DNA of 64,000 nucleotides from Parabacteroides sp. (GCA_020026285.1 JAHHQS010000003.1:12933-76932); one strand, 5' to 3'. Shown: positions 39,414 through 51,169, counted from the first letter of the stretch. The notes: generated by a model not told the origin, from the letters alone. Numbers and translations: made by a program.

Positions 39414-39454
39414 TAAAAAATTGGCAGAACTACTCTAACGAATAATTCTGCCAA
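39414..39454 (-). terminator. Terminator of lon
   Basis: TTGGCAGAA (39421-39429) and TTCTGCCAA (39446-39454), with TTTTTTATC after it on the minus strand, 28 bases past the lon stop. Confidence 0.9.
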
Positions 39455-39481
39455 CTACACATTATATTTATAGAGATACCT

Positions 39482-41938
39482 TTAGAATAAAGGATCTGCT
39501 ACTTTTTCATCCAACAAAGCCAAATCAATCACTTCTTTGATATCTTTTACGAAATGGAATGTAACACCTTTCAGATATTCAGGCTTGATTTCATTAATAT
39601 CCCTTTCATTCTCATGACAAAGAATAATTTCATTTATTCCAGCACGTTTGGCAGCCAGAATCTTTTCGCGTATACCACCAACAGGAAGAACCTTTCCACG
39701 CAAGGTAATTTCACCTGTCATAGCCAGATTACTCTTGACCTTTCTTTGAGTGAAGGCCGAAACCAAAGAAGTCACCATTGTGATACCGGCACTTGGTCCG
39801 TCTTTAGGAATAGCGCCTTCCGGAACATGAATATGTACATTCCAGTTATCGAACATATCATCCTTTATACCAAACAAACCTGCATGAGCACGAATGTATT
39901 CCAAAGCCAACATAGCAGATTCCTTCATAACATCACCCAAATTTCCAGTCAAAGTAAGTTTTCCACCCTTACCTTTGCTCAAACTTGTTTCAACGAATAG
40001 AATTTCTCCACCAACTGCTGTCCAGGCTAGTCCCGTTACAACTCCGGCATAATCATTTCCCTGATATTTATCACGCGTATATTCCACCGGACCTAAATAA
40101 TTATACAATTCAGCAGGCTTGATCTGATCAGGAAGATGTTCATCTGAAGCTTTCTTATAAGCCAGCTTACGCATCACTTTGGCAATCTTCTTATCCAGTT
40201 CACGTACGCCACTTTCACGTGTATACGATTCGATAATTTCCTGAATAGTTTTTTTAGGGAATTTCACTTCTTTCTTTGACAATCCGTGAAGTTCAGCCTG
40301 TTTCGGTATCAAATGACGAGAAGCGATTTCCACTTTTTCTTCCTGAATGTATCCGCTTACTTCAATCAATTCCATACGATCCAACAATGGTTGAGAGATC
40401 GTATTCAAATTGTTTGCCGTAGCAATAAACATGACATGACTCAAATCATAATCGATGTCCAGATAATTATCATGGAAAGCATTATTCTGCTCCGGATCCA
40501 GGACTTCCAATAAAGCAGAAGCCGGATCACCTTTGAAATCATTTGAAACTTTATCTATTTCATCTAATACGAATACAGGATTTGAAGTTCCTGCTTTTTG
40601 AAGATTCTTGATAATTCGTCCACACATTGCACCAATATAAGTACGACGATGACCACGAATTTCCGCTTCGTCATGCAAACCACCCAAAGAGACACGGACA
40701 TATTTACGTCCCAATGCTTCCGCAATTGAACGACCTAACGATGTTTTTCCTACTCCCGGAGGTCCATACAAACAGATGATAGGTGATTTCATATCTTTCT
40801 TCAGCTTCAAAACAGCCAGATGTTCAATGATACGTTCCTTCACCTTTTCCAATCCATAATGATCACGGTCCAGCACCTTACGAGCATGCTTCAAATTGAA
40901 ATTATCGGTTGAGTAAGTCTCCCAGGGCAGACTAACCATTGTCTGAACATACTGCATCTGAACGGAATAATCCGGAGATTGCGGATGCAAACGTTGCAAT
41001 TTTTTCAGTTCCTTATCGAAAATTTCAGCAACAGCCTGTGGCCATCTTTTGATAAAGCCCTTATCTTTCAGTTCCTCAACATCTCTATCATTCACAGATC
41101 CACCCAGTTCTTCCTGAATAGTCTTGATCTGCTGCTGAAGGAAATATTCTTTCTGCTGTTTGTCAATATCTTCCTGAGTCTTCATCTGTATAGAAGCCTT
41201 CAGTTCGATCAGCTGAAATTCACGATTCAGATAAGAAAGCAACTTATAAGAACGGTCTTTCAGATCGTTAATCATTAACAAAACCTGTTTCTGACCTATT
41301 TCACCCACTAAATTGGAGCAGCCAAAACTTGTCAGATATAACGGATTATGATTATTCTTTATAGAGAAAATCAATTCACGCTGAGCCTCATTTGATGCCA
41401 TCAGAATCTTCAACATCAAATCTTTGATAGTAGAAAGCAATGCCTTAAATTCCTTGTCCGATTTCTTTGGCAGAATTTCATCAAGCAAAGTAATCTCACC
41501 TCTCATATAAGGTTCTTCCTGTGTGATCGCATTCAGTTCGAAACGTTTCTTTCCCTGCAGAATCACAGTTGTAGAACCATCCGGCATATCCAGAACTCGA
41601 ATTACATCGGCAATCACTCCCATCGGATACAGATCTTCCATCTTTGGATCTTCAGTTGTCATTTCTTTCTGGCAAACCACACCTATCAACTTCTTTGATT
41701 TAGCGCAGTCTTTGATAAGATTCATAGATTTTTCTCTGCCTACGATTACAGGCATGGCAACACCCGGGAACAAAACCATATTTCGCAAGGGCAAAATAGG
41801 TACATCTGTATCCAGTTTGTCTACACCTTCGGTGAAATCTTCATCGACATCACAGTCTGTCAGGATTGGCATTACTACTCCCATTGGTTCATCCATCTCA
41901 AAAGGAGGGGTAGCGAATATTTTCTTTTTACTATTCAT
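39482..41938 (-). CDS. lon: ATP-dependent protease Lon
   Basis: The cytoplasmic Lon protease (818 residues from the chosen start). The N-terminal substrate-binding domain starts at [14 protein letters not shown]. The AAA+ module has Walker [14 protein letters not shown] (about 393), Walker [10 protein letters not shown] and the [20 protein letters not shown] region. The protease domain has the catalytic Ser in [11 protein letters not shown] (about 714) and Lys in [15 protein letters not shown] start at the ATG at 41938; the longer in-frame ATG at 41986 lies inside the -7 element (41985-41992) and so cannot be on the mRNA. Confidence 0.97.
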   Translation of the reverse strand: MNSKKKIFATPPFEMDEPMGVVMPILTDCDVDEDFTEGVDKLDTDVPILPLRNMVLFPGVAMPVIVGREKSMNLIKDCAKSKKLIGVVCQKEMTTEDPKMEDLYPMGVIADVIRVLDMPDGSTTVILQGKKRFELNAITQEEPYMRGEITLLDEILPKKSDKEFKALLSTIKDLMLKILMASNEAQRELIFSIKNNHNPLYLTSFGCSNLVGEIGQKQVLLMINDLKDRSYKLLSYLNREFQLIELKASIQMKTQEDIDKQQKEYFLQQQIKTIQEELGGSVNDRDVEELKDKGFIKRWPQAVAEIFDKELKKLQRLHPQSPDYSVQMQYVQTMVSLPWETYSTDNFNLKHARKVLDRDHYGLEKVKERIIEHLAVLKLKKDMKSPIICLYGPPGVGKTSLGRSIAEALGRKYVRVSLGGLHDEAEIRGHRRTYIGAMCGRIIKNLQKAGTSNPVFVLDEIDKVSNDFKGDPASALLEVLDPEQNNAFHDNYLDIDYDLSHVMFIATANNLNTISQPLLDRMELIEVSGYIQEEKVEIASRHLIPKQAELHGLSKKEVKFPKKTIQEIIESYTRESGVRELDKKIAKVMRKLAYKKASDEHLPDQIKPAELYNYLGPVEYTRDKYQGNDYAGVVTGLAWTAVGGEILFVETSLSKGKGGKLTLTGNLGDVMKESAMLALEYIRAHAGLFGIKDDMFDNWNVHIHVPEGAIPKDGPSAGITMVTSLVSAFTQRKVKSNLAMTGEITLRGKVLPVGGIREKILAAKRAGINEIILCHENERDINEIKPEYLKGVTFHFVKDIKEVIDLALLDEKVADPLF

Positions 41939-41984
41939 ACGTCTTATTAAGCGGTTGTATAAATTTTTATACAATAAACGTGCC

Positions 41985-42020
41985 AAAGGTACTAAAAATA
42001 GGATAATCTATCTAATTTTG
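41985..42020. promoter_or_regulatory. Divergent promoters of lon and trmN6
   Basis: On the minus strand TACCTTTG (41985-41992) drives lon; on the plus strand TAATTTTG (42013-42020) drives trmN6, 20 bases before its ATG. The two -7 boxes are only 20 bases apart, so the two polymerases would compete. Confidence 0.6.
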
Positions 42021-42039
42021 TACTGATAATCAGAAAAAA

Positions 42040-42759
42040 ATGGCAAACCCGTATTTTAAATTCAAACAATTTACCGTATGGCATGACAAATGTGCCATGA
42101 AAGTTGGTACCGATGGTGTATTACTTGGGGCATGGAGTGACGTTAATCAGTCAGAACGTATTTTAGATATAGGATGTGGAACCGGATTGATCAGTCTGAT
42201 GCTTGCACAGAGAAGTTATGCCGATATTTACGCATTGGATATAGATGAATCTGCCTGCATTCAAGCTCAGGAAAATGCTGATCGATCTCCATTCGCTTCT
42301 CGGATAAAAGTAATCCACCAGCCCCTTTGCGATTTTGTAAAAGACAATATTCAAAAACAATCTTTTGATTGTATCGTTTCCAATCCTCCTTATTTCATCG
42401 ACTCACTAAAATGTCCCGACAAGCAGAGAAATACGGCACGACATACAGATACATTACCTCTGGAGGAATTAATTCGAGGGAGTAAACAGTTACTTTCATC
42501 TAATGGCAAGATTTGTCTGGTCCTTCCTTTCGACCAGCGCGAGCTTCTTATACATTATATATATAAGGAAAATCTTTTTCTAAAAAAAGAGACAGTTGTA
42601 TATCCTACTCCTACTTCACAGCCCAAAAGATTGCTGGTGGAAATAACATATCCTTGTTCCGGGAAAACAACAACAGAGAAACTGACAATAGAAAAAGAAC
42701 GTCACGTTTATACAGATGAATTCATTGCTATAGCCAAAGATTATTATCTGTATTTATAA
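42040..42759 (+). CDS. trmN6: tRNA1(Val) (adenine37-N6)-methyltransferase
   Basis: A 239-residue SAM-dependent methyltransferase (YfiC/TrmN6 family) that methylates A37 of tRNA-Val. The N-terminal FKFKQFTVWHDKCAMKVGTDGVLLGAW is the family opening. The SAM-binding motif ILDIGCGTGLISLMLAQ and the catalytic NPPY (about 117, in IVSNPPYFID) are present. The C-terminal half gives LLVEITYP. It is divergent from lon. Confidence 0.93.
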   Translation: MANPYFKFKQFTVWHDKCAMKVGTDGVLLGAWSDVNQSERILDIGCGTGLISLMLAQRSYADIYALDIDESACIQAQENADRSPFASRIKVIHQPLCDFVKDNIQKQSFDCIVSNPPYFIDSLKCPDKQRNTARHTDTLPLEELIRGSKQLLSSNGKICLVLPFDQRELLIHYIYKENLFLKKETVVYPTPTSQPKRLLVEITYPCSGKTTTEKLTIEKERHVYTDEFIAIAKDYYLYL

Positions 42760-43395
42760 CCAGACTGATCAATGTAAAAAGAAATTCCAGAAAATCCTGA
42801 TTTATAGAGAATCATTATGATTACAATACTTTAATTTATTTGACAAAAAGGCTCGTTATAACCATTTTCAATAACAGTTATTTAAATTTAAACAGGCAAT
42901 AAAATAAATAAAAGACTATTTTTCGGATAGAATTCGTCACAAAACGAACAAAACGTCAAAGTTTTTCGTCAAAAGGTCAAAGCTTTTTCAGAAAAGTTCC
43001 TTTTCTTTTCTAAAAAGTATGTAACGAACAAATACAGTTATCTCTGTTTTTTGTCCTCTTTTCCACTGTTTAAGATTCAAAACAGAGTCTCTAAACAGTT
43101 TTTCATCCTAAAAAAGACGATTATCATCATATCTAAAGAGGAAAATCACCGTTTTCTCTTTTTAAATTCATCAAAACACGTTCAAGACAAGATATCATAA
43201 AGTTATCATTTTCAATAAATAAGAAACATTTTTAATAAATCATACCGATAAAATCATCATCTATTTTCACAAGTACTCCTACGACACATTTTTACCGACA
43301 TAACGTCAAAACTCAACTCTCCAGGAGACGTCTCTAACAAAAACTTCCAGCCCATCCATTGATACAGACAAAATAGAAGATAGCAAATTTGACAT
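42760..43395. other. Gene-free intergenic region with repeated GTCAAA motifs and one hairpin
   Basis: No open frame here has coding character. Between about 42937 and 42982 the motif GTCAAA occurs three times (in AACGTCAAAG, TCGTCAAAAG and GGTCAAAG), and ACGTCAAAAC recurs near 43303. A long A/T-rich hairpin spans 42981-43018 (CTTTTTCAGAAAAG with CTTTTCTAAAAAG, one bulge). The rest is A/T-rich with no recognised RNA or terminator. Confidence 0.5.
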
Positions 43396-43426
43396 TTTGA
43401 CAAATGGCGTACATTCTTTACATTTG
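43396..43426 (+). promoter_or_regulatory. Promoter of the nitroreductase gene
   Basis: TTTG (43396-43399), 19 bases, then TACATTTG (43419-43426), 31 bases before the ATG. Confidence 0.8.
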
Positions 43427-43457
43427 CACCGAAAAAAATTAAATAATAAATCGATAT

Positions 43458-43982
43458 ATGGAAAACAAATTTCTAGAATTAATAGAAACACGAAGAAGTT
43501 GTCGCAAATACCTTGCAGAACAAATCAAAGACGAAGAATTAAACGCAGTTTTACGTGCAGGAACTTTTGCACCTAGTGGCATGGGATGGCAATCATCATT
43601 TATAGTTGCCGTACAAAACCCGGAAATGAAAGCCAAACTTGAAAAGATGAATGCTGCAGTCCGAGGTAAAAATGGAAATCCTTATTACGATGCCCCTACT
43701 TATATCCTGGTCTTTTCACCTACCGACTGTCAATTTGGTATTCAGGACGCAACCTGTATTCTCGAAAACATGATGCTTGCCGCTCATTCATTAGGTCTGG
43801 GAAGCTGCTGGATTAATCGAGAAATAGAAATGTTCGCGACAGAGGAAGGCAAAGCTCTGATGAAAGAGATGGGACTACCTGAAGGATTAGGCGGAGTTGG
43901 AGCTATTGCCCTTGGATATCCGGCAGCAGAGCCATCACCTCGCAAAGAAAGAAAAGAAGGTTACGCAAGAATCATTAAATAA
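43458..43982 (+). CDS. Nitroreductase-family FMN oxidoreductase
   Basis: A 174-residue flavoprotein of the nitroreductase superfamily. The FMN-binding RRSCRKY opening, APSGMGWQSSFIVAV, and the GLGSCWINRE segment are visible, with the terminal GVGAIALGYPAAEP loop that closes the FMN site. Such proteins reduce nitro compounds, quinones or flavins with NAD(P)H; the natural substrate is unknown. In Bacteroides, homologues of this class activate metronidazole, but that cannot be assigned here. It has a clean promoter and no operon partner. Confidence 0.9.
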   Translation: MENKFLELIETRRSCRKYLAEQIKDEELNAVLRAGTFAPSGMGWQSSFIVAVQNPEMKAKLEKMNAAVRGKNGNPYYDAPTYILVFSPTDCQFGIQDATCILENMMLAAHSLGLGSCWINREIEMFATEEGKALMKEMGLPEGLGGVGAIALGYPAAEPSPRKERKEGYARIIK

Positions 43983-44001
43983 ATCACAGGATTTAATTCA
44001 T

Positions 44002-44097
44002 AACTGACAGTATGTCTCGGATTGAAAAAACAATCTGTCAGATTCAGCAAATATGTCAGTTGAAAATGTTCCAAAAACAGTTTGGCACGTTATTCGT
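44002..44097 (+). promoter_or_regulatory. Regulatory region of groES-groEL: TGTCAG repeats and a sigma-54-like element
   Basis: AACTGACA (44002-44009), the perfect dyad TCTGTCAGA (44034-44042) and TGTCAGTT (44054-44061) repeat one motif three times; the first and third are inverted copies. Then TTGGCACG (44082-44089) matches the -24 part of a sigma-54 promoter, with TCGT instead of TTGC at the -12 position (GG-N10-GT). No TAnnTTTG box is found before groES. A distinct control of the chaperonin operon is likely; the factor is not identifiable. Confidence 0.5.
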
Positions 44098-44174
44098 ATA
44101 TTATAAAATCGAGAACGCGAAAAGCTCTCAGAAGAATTAAAATTAAGAATTATAAATTTTAAAATTATAAAAGT

Positions 44175-44444
44175 ATGAACATTAGACCATTAGCAGACCG
44201 CGTAATTATTTTACCGGCTGCCGCAGAAGAAAAGACTGTAGGTGGAATCATTATTCCTGATTCAGCAAAAGAAAAACCTTTAAAAGGTGAAGTTAAAGCT
44301 GTAGGTAACGGAACTAAAGATGAAGAAATGGTTGTAAAAGAAGGTGACACTGTATTGTATGGCAAATACGCAGGTACTGAAATCGAATTCGAAGGTGAAA
44401 AGTACTTGATCATGCGTCAGTCAGACATCTTGGCTATTATCTAA
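44175..44444 (+). CDS. groES: Co-chaperonin GroES
   Basis: The 89-residue cap of the GroEL chaperonin. The N-terminal [14 protein letters not shown], the mobile loop around [18 protein letters not shown], and the conserved [29 protein letters not shown] are all typical. It precedes groEL by 47 bases in the standard heat-shock operon. Confidence 0.98.
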   Translation: MNIRPLADRVIILPAAAEEKTVGGIIIPDSAKEKPLKGEVKAVGNGTKDEEMVVKEGDTVLYGKYAGTEIEFEGEKYLIMRQSDILAII

Positions 44445-44458
44445 TTCCAACTAACTAA

Positions 44459-46129
<1,671 letters not shown>

Positions 46130-46155
46130 TCATTTTCCACATTAAGATAATATAT

Positions 46156-46242
46156 AAGTCCGGTCGCTTTCGTGATGAAAATGACCGGACTTTTTTTATG
46201 CCCTTTCCTGATTGTTTCAACCGGGAAAGGGCTTTTTATTTT
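46156..46242 (+). terminator. Tandem terminators of groES-groEL
   Basis: First stem AAGTCCGGTC (46156-46165) with GACCGGACTT (46183-46192) and a T tract; second stem GCCCTTTCC (46200-46208) with GGAAAGGGC (46224-46232) and TTTTTATTTT. Both point along the groEL strand; two in a row suit a strongly transcribed operon facing convergent pncB. Confidence 0.92.
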
Positions 46243-46249
46243 CTATCAG

Positions 46250-47416
46250 TTAATCTAATCCAAGCTCATAGAGACAAGCCTGAACTTCCCTGTCGCTTCC
46301 AGAATGTTTTCCTTCATCATCCGAGAGTTTGATACATTCACGCCACTTTCCGGAAGCGTTCATCTTGCAACGTGAAAGTTTCATGACCACATTCGATGGC
46401 TTGTAGCCGGTATCGTTTGTCAGATTTGTTCCAATACCAAAAGCACAGCGAATCTTTCCTTCACAATATTCTTTTATCTTCAATGCCTTTACGAAATCCA
46501 GAGCATTACTGAATATGATAGTCTTTGTTGTCGAATCAACCCCCAATTCCTGATAACGACTTATCAGCTGATCAATAAAAGTAAACTCATTTCCAGAATC
46601 ACACCTCACTCCATCAAACAATTTGGCCTGTTTCCTACTGAAATTAGTCAGAAATGATTCAGAAGTATACGTATCAGACAAGGCTGTACCCAAATCTCCA
46701 TCATAAACATTCACCCAATTTTCCAAAGCCATGTAATTGGCATGTTTATAACCAAACTGAGCACCATGAAACATGAACCATTCATGCGGATGCGTTCCTA
46801 TCATTTTCATATTATACTTCTTTGCCAGATAACAGTTGGAAGTACCCGAACAATAATAGGCATATTCATTCAGATAATTTATAACGGCATCCTGGACACC
46901 ATAAGAGAAACGTCTTCTAGTTCCAAACTCTGAAAAATAAATCTGGTGCTTATTCGACAATTCCACCTTCTCAAACAACTTGGCTTTCACTTTGTCCTGG
47001 TCTGCAATATTACCTGAATGCAGATTTCTCAATTCAGTAACGATGGCCAACAAGATGACTTCATAAAGAGTAGCCTTATATAAATAATCGGTTACTTCCA
47101 TATGTAAATGTTTTTCCTCGTCTAAAGAAATCTGAACCTTTTTCGGTTCAAAACGAAATGACGAAAGCCATTCCCAATAAACCCGAGGAACAAAACGGCA
47201 GCGGGAAGCCATATATTCCAGTTCTTCGTCTGTCAGCCTGAGCAATACCAGATTCTTAATTTCATTCTCCAGACTATCTAAAAATGCTTCCGAACAAATC
47301 GTTTCATCACGGTCCTTGAAAGTAAAAGTTCCTATAGCATTCGGAAATAATTTCACGTAAGCATACGAGGTCGTAAACTTGTACAGATCCGTATCCAATA
47401 TTGACTTGATAATCAT
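46250..47416 (-). CDS. pncB: Nicotinate phosphoribosyltransferase
   Basis: Salvages nicotinic acid to nicotinate mononucleotide for NAD synthesis. The 388-residue protein has DTDLYKFTTSYAY at the N terminus, FSEFGTRRRFSYGVQ (substrate-binding region), the phospho-His region IGTHPHEWFMFHGAQFGY (about 205-215) and the phosphoribosyl site FDGVRCDSGNEF plus GIGTNLTND. The family's usual length is about 400. It is convergent with groEL and divergent from the M23 peptidase gene. Confidence 0.96.
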   Translation of the reverse strand: MIIKSILDTDLYKFTTSYAYVKLFPNAIGTFTFKDRDETICSEAFLDSLENEIKNLVLLRLTDEELEYMASRCRFVPRVYWEWLSSFRFEPKKVQISLDEEKHLHMEVTDYLYKATLYEVILLAIVTELRNLHSGNIADQDKVKAKLFEKVELSNKHQIYFSEFGTRRRFSYGVQDAVINYLNEYAYYCSGTSNCYLAKKYNMKMIGTHPHEWFMFHGAQFGYKHANYMALENWVNVYDGDLGTALSDTYTSESFLTNFSRKQAKLFDGVRCDSGNEFTFIDQLISRYQELGVDSTTKTIIFSNALDFVKALKIKEYCEGKIRCAFGIGTNLTNDTGYKPSNVVMKLSRCKMNASGKWRECIKLSDDEGKHSGSDREVQACLYELGLD

Positions 47417-47511
47417 ATCTTGATTTTATTTTTGAAAATTCTTTTATCGGTAAAAATACATTTTGTTTCAGTAACCTGACTCGTAAAACGGATAAAATGC
47501 TAAAATTTATG

Positions 47512-47519
47512 TAAGTTTG
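47512..47519 (+). promoter_or_regulatory. -7 element of the M23 peptidase gene
   Basis: TAAGTTTG, 22 bases before the ATG at 47542; no clear -33. Confidence 0.5.
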
Positions 47520-47541
47520 CTACTCAAAAATCAAACAAAGA

Positions 47542-49218
47542 ATGCATAAGTACTATTTTATACTTTTTTTACTTTCAATGACTTCTTTTGGATGGAGTCA
47601 GAAACCATGGCATAACCCATTGGAATTTCCATTATATCTGGCAGGAAACTTTGGAGAACTGCGCCCGAATCATTTTCATTCTGGTATCGACATGAAAACC
47701 CAAGGAGTTATCGGAAAGGCAGTTCACTCCGTACAAGACGGCCATGTTTCCAGAATTTCAATCAGTCCTTGGGGATATGGTAAAGCTTTATATATAGACC
47801 ATGTTGACGGAACAACCAGCCTTTACGGACATTTGGAAGGTTTCGTTCCTAAATTGGCTGAATATATCAAAGAACAACAATACAAGCAGGAACGATTTGC
47901 CCTCGATTTGAAATTCACTCCAGATCAGTTTCCTGTAAAACAGGGAGAAATTGTTGCCTATAGCGGGAATACGGGAAGTTCCGGAGGACCTCATGTACAT
48001 TTTGAAATACGTGATACTAAAACAGAAGATATCCTTGATCCTCTTCCCCATTACAAACATCTACTGAAAGATAACAAAGCTCCTAAATTCACAGGACTGA
48101 TGATATATCCCCAACGAGGAAGTGGCATTGTAAATGGGAAGACAGGAAAAACAGAACTGAAAGTTAGCTACAATAAAAATCAGATGCCGGTTATCAATGC
48201 AGAAATCACTGCCTGGGGAAAGATCGGATTCGGTATAAAGGCTAATGATTACATGAACGAGACATCAAACGTCTATGGTGTACGTGATATCAAGGTGATT
48301 CAAGGAAAAGATACAATCTTTCATTCTGATCTGAATCGTTTTGCATTTAGTGAAACCCGTTATATAAACAGTTGGATTGATTACCCGGTATGGAGTAACC
48401 GACATTTATTCTACACCAAATGTTTTATCGATCCGGGAAACAAACTTCCTTTTCTGAAGGCCAAGAACAGAGGTATATTTACAATTGATAAAGAAAAAAA
48501 CTATCTGTTCTCATTCATTATATCTGATGTTTTCGGTAACAGATCCAAACTAAATCTTAAAATCGTAGGGAAAAAACAAGATATACCCGTTCCGTCCCAA
48601 AAGGGATCAGAATACTTTTCATATCGTTCGCTAAATCTGTTTGGTGCAAAAGGAATCCGTCTGTCTATTCCTAAAAATAATTTATATACGGATATTTATT
48701 TCAAATATCGTGTAAAAGAGGATAGTCAAAGATTAGGAGATATTCATATTTTGCATAACGAAGCAACACCTTTACATGAAGGTGCCCAGCTTTCATTGCG
48801 TGTTTTACGCGATACCATTGCCAACAAATCCCAATATGGAATTGTACAATGGAAAGGGAAACGTGGATCCTGGATTGGTGGCAAGTATGATAACGGATGG
48901 ATTACAGGAAATATCAAGGAATTAGGTATCTATACAATAGCGGCAGATACCTGTAACCCCAAAATCCATCCTGTCAAACCGGAACAGTGGATGAAGAATA
49001 AGACATTCGCCTTCCAGCTTACCGACAATCTGAGTGGAATTGAAAGTTATCGAGGAACTATTGATGGAAAATATGCCTTATTTTGTATGAGTAACAAATC
49101 TGTTATCAGCTATAAAATTGATCCTGCTAAAATACAAAAAGGGAAACATTCATTACATATAGTAGTAAAGGATGCTGCTGGAAATAAAACAGAATATAAT
49201 CACTCTTTCTCTTTATAA
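47542..49218 (+). CDS. Exported M23-family (LytM) metallopeptidase
   Basis: A 558-residue envelope peptidase, probably acting on peptidoglycan cross-links. The signal peptide is about 1-19 (ending FGWSQ). The LytM domain (about 20-170) has the zinc ligands H and D in NHFHSGIDMKT (about 43-52) and HVH in GGPHVHFEIRDT (about 150), plus GYGKALYIDHVDG and LYGHLEGFVP. All catalytic residues seem intact. The remaining 380 residues are beta-rich and Ig-like, with no catalytic motif. A 45-residue insertion (LAEYIKEQQYKQERFALDL region) lies inside the LytM fold. Confidence 0.92.
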   Translation: MHKYYFILFLLSMTSFGWSQKPWHNPLEFPLYLAGNFGELRPNHFHSGIDMKTQGVIGKAVHSVQDGHVSRISISPWGYGKALYIDHVDGTTSLYGHLEGFVPKLAEYIKEQQYKQERFALDLKFTPDQFPVKQGEIVAYSGNTGSSGGPHVHFEIRDTKTEDILDPLPHYKHLLKDNKAPKFTGLMIYPQRGSGIVNGKTGKTELKVSYNKNQMPVINAEITAWGKIGFGIKANDYMNETSNVYGVRDIKVIQGKDTIFHSDLNRFAFSETRYINSWIDYPVWSNRHLFYTKCFIDPGNKLPFLKAKNRGIFTIDKEKNYLFSFIISDVFGNRSKLNLKIVGKKQDIPVPSQKGSEYFSYRSLNLFGAKGIRLSIPKNNLYTDIYFKYRVKEDSQRLGDIHILHNEATPLHEGAQLSLRVLRDTIANKSQYGIVQWKGKRGSWIGGKYDNGWITGNIKELGIYTIAADTCNPKIHPVKPEQWMKNKTFAFQLTDNLSGIESYRGTIDGKYALFCMSNKSVISYKIDPAKIQKGKHSLHIVVKDAAGNKTEYNHSFSL

Positions 49219-49249
49219 AATGGCAAAAGCTGCTTTTTTATAAAAAAGA

Positions 49250-49279
49250 TTGTAGTTGATTAAAAATTTCGTACATTTG
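49250..49279 (+). promoter_or_regulatory. Promoter of the phosphosugar mutase gene
   Basis: TTG (49250-49252), 19 bases, then TACATTTG (49272-49279). Confidence 0.75.
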
Positions 49280-49328
49280 TTTTATATAAAAGAATAAAAA
49301 AATTAATCTACATAACATTGTGAAAGAC

Positions 49329-51077
49329 ATGGATAACAATGAATTATTACAAACAGTGAGAAGTAAGGCACAAGGATGGCTTACAGAAAGTTATGACGCT
49401 GAAACCAGAGCTGAAGTACAAGCTTTGCTAGACAAAGAAGATCCTACAGAACTTATCGAATCTTTCTATAAAGATCTGGAATTCGGTACAGGAGGTTTAC
49501 GTGGTATCATGGGGGTTGGTTCTAATCGTATGAACATTTATACTGTTGGTGCTGCAACTCAAGGATTATCTAATTATCTAAAACAAGAATTTGCAAATCT
49601 TGATCAGATTAAAGTCGTTATCGGCCATGACTGCCGTAACAACAGCCGCAAGTTTGCAGAAATTTCTGCTGATATTTTCTCTGCTAACGGTATCAAAGTT
49701 TATATCTTCGACAGCTTGAGACCAACACCTGAAATGTCTTATGCTATTCGTAAATTAGGATGTCAGAGTGGTATTATTTTGACAGCTTCTCACAATCCAA
49801 AAGAATACAATGGCTATAAAGCTTATTGGAACGATGGAGCTCAGATGATTTCTCCTCATGACAAAAATACAATCGCAGAAGTTAACAAAATCCGTTCTGC
49901 TGCTGATATCAAATTTAAAGGAAATAAAAAGTTAATCGAAATTATCGGCGAAGATATTGATAACGCTTATATTAAAGATTTAACATCAATCAGCCTTTCT
50001 CCTGAAGCAATCAAACGTCACCATGACATGAAGATTGTTTACACTCCTATTCATGGTACAGGTGTTAAATTAGTTCCTAAGGCATTGGCTGCTTTTGGTT
50101 TCACTAATATCATTCATGTTCCTGAACAAGATGTTGTAAGTGGTGATTTCCCAACAGTAGTTTCGCCAAACCCTGAAGAACCTGCTGCTCTGGCTTTAGC
50201 TGTACAAAAAGCAAAAGAAACAGATGCTGATCTGGTTATGGCTTCTGACCCTGATGCCGACCGTGTTGGTGCTGCTGTCAAGAATAATGAAGGAGAATGG
50301 GTATTATTAAATGGTAACCAGACAGCATTGATGTTTGTTTATTATTTGATTACTCGCTGGAAAGAAACAGGTAAAATCAACGGTAAGGAATATATCGTTA
50401 AAACAATTGTAACAACTGAAACTATCAAGACTATTGCCGACCGTAACGGTGTTGCTTTCTATGATGTATATACAGGATTCAAATGGATTGCAAACATCAT
50501 GAGACAAAACGAAGGCAAGTTAAACTATATTGGAGGTGGTGAAGAAAGTTATGGTTTCTTGTGTGAAGATTTCGTTCGTGATAAAGATGCTGTTTCTGCT
50601 TGTGCTATGCTGGCAGAAATTGCTGCATGGGCTAAAGATCAAGGTCTCACTATGTACCAGTTATTACAGAATATTTATGTTGAATATGGTTTCTCTAAAG
50701 AAAAAGGTATTTCTGTAGTTAAGAAAGGTAAGAGCGGAGCTGAAGAAATTGAAGCTATGATGAAGCACTTCCGTGAAAACCCATTAAGTGAAATTGCTGG
50801 TTCTAAAGTCGTTTCTTTCTTGGATTACTCAACACTGAAAGGTATCGACTATCAGGAAAATGAAACATTCTCTTTGGATATGCCTGTTACTTCCAATGTT
50901 CTTCAGTATTTTACAGAAGATGGAACTAAAGTTTCTATACGCCCTTCTGGAACTGAACCTAAGATCAAGTTCTATTGTGAAGTTCATTCTAAAGTAAATA
51001 GCATTGAAGAGTTGCCAGCCGCTGATAAAGCTGCAACTGAAAAGATCGATGCAATCAGAGCTTCTCTAGGTATCTAA
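49329..51077 (+). CDS. Phosphoglucomutase/phosphomannomutase-type phosphosugar mutase
   Basis: A 582-residue alpha-phosphohexomutase. The active-site phosphoserine lies in TASHNPKEYNGYK (about 153), the metal loop is DPDADRVG (about 308), the sugar-binding loop GGGEESYGF (about 402) and the phosphate-binding loop RPSGTEPKIKF (about 538). The length fits the PgcA-type long mutases of Firmicutes and Bacteroidetes that interconvert glucose-1-P and glucose-6-P. I start at the ATG at 49329 (MDNNELLQTV); a GTG three codons earlier is less likely. Monocistronic. Confidence 0.94.
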   Translation: MDNNELLQTVRSKAQGWLTESYDAETRAEVQALLDKEDPTELIESFYKDLEFGTGGLRGIMGVGSNRMNIYTVGAATQGLSNYLKQEFANLDQIKVVIGHDCRNNSRKFAEISADIFSANGIKVYIFDSLRPTPEMSYAIRKLGCQSGIILTASHNPKEYNGYKAYWNDGAQMISPHDKNTIAEVNKIRSAADIKFKGNKKLIEIIGEDIDNAYIKDLTSISLSPEAIKRHHDMKIVYTPIHGTGVKLVPKALAAFGFTNIIHVPEQDVVSGDFPTVVSPNPEEPAALALAVQKAKETDADLVMASDPDADRVGAAVKNNEGEWVLLNGNQTALMFVYYLITRWKETGKINGKEYIVKTIVTTETIKTIADRNGVAFYDVYTGFKWIANIMRQNEGKLNYIGGGEESYGFLCEDFVRDKDAVSACAMLAEIAAWAKDQGLTMYQLLQNIYVEYGFSKEKGISVVKKGKSGAEEIEAMMKHFRENPLSEIAGSKVVSFLDYSTLKGIDYQENETFSLDMPVTSNVLQYFTEDGTKVSIRPSGTEPKIKFYCEVHSKVNSIEELPAADKAATEKIDAIRASLGI

Positions 51078-51108
51078 GATACTTTGATACATTTATCATA
51101 ACGCTAAT

Positions 51109-51148
51109 AAAAAAGACCGGAAACAAATATTCGTTCCCGGTCTTTTTG
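51109..51148. terminator. Terminator between the mutase and cytidine deaminase genes
   Basis: AAAAAGACCGG with CCGGTCTTTTT and a long loop; the arms end in T tracts on both strands, so it can serve both convergent genes. Confidence 0.9.
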
Positions 51149-51169
51149 TTTTCCACTTTAAATAAACTC

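Noticed and set aside
39554..40000. 148-residue plus-strand open frame
   Set aside because: Antisense to the protease domain of lon; translation is low-complexity and unlike any family.
41939..41986. Longer start for lon
   Set aside because: The ATG at 41986 overlaps the -7 element, so it would not be on the transcript.
43306..43491. 61-residue minus-strand open frame next to the nitroreductase gene
   Set aside because: It runs through the nitroreductase promoter and start codon; no coding signal.
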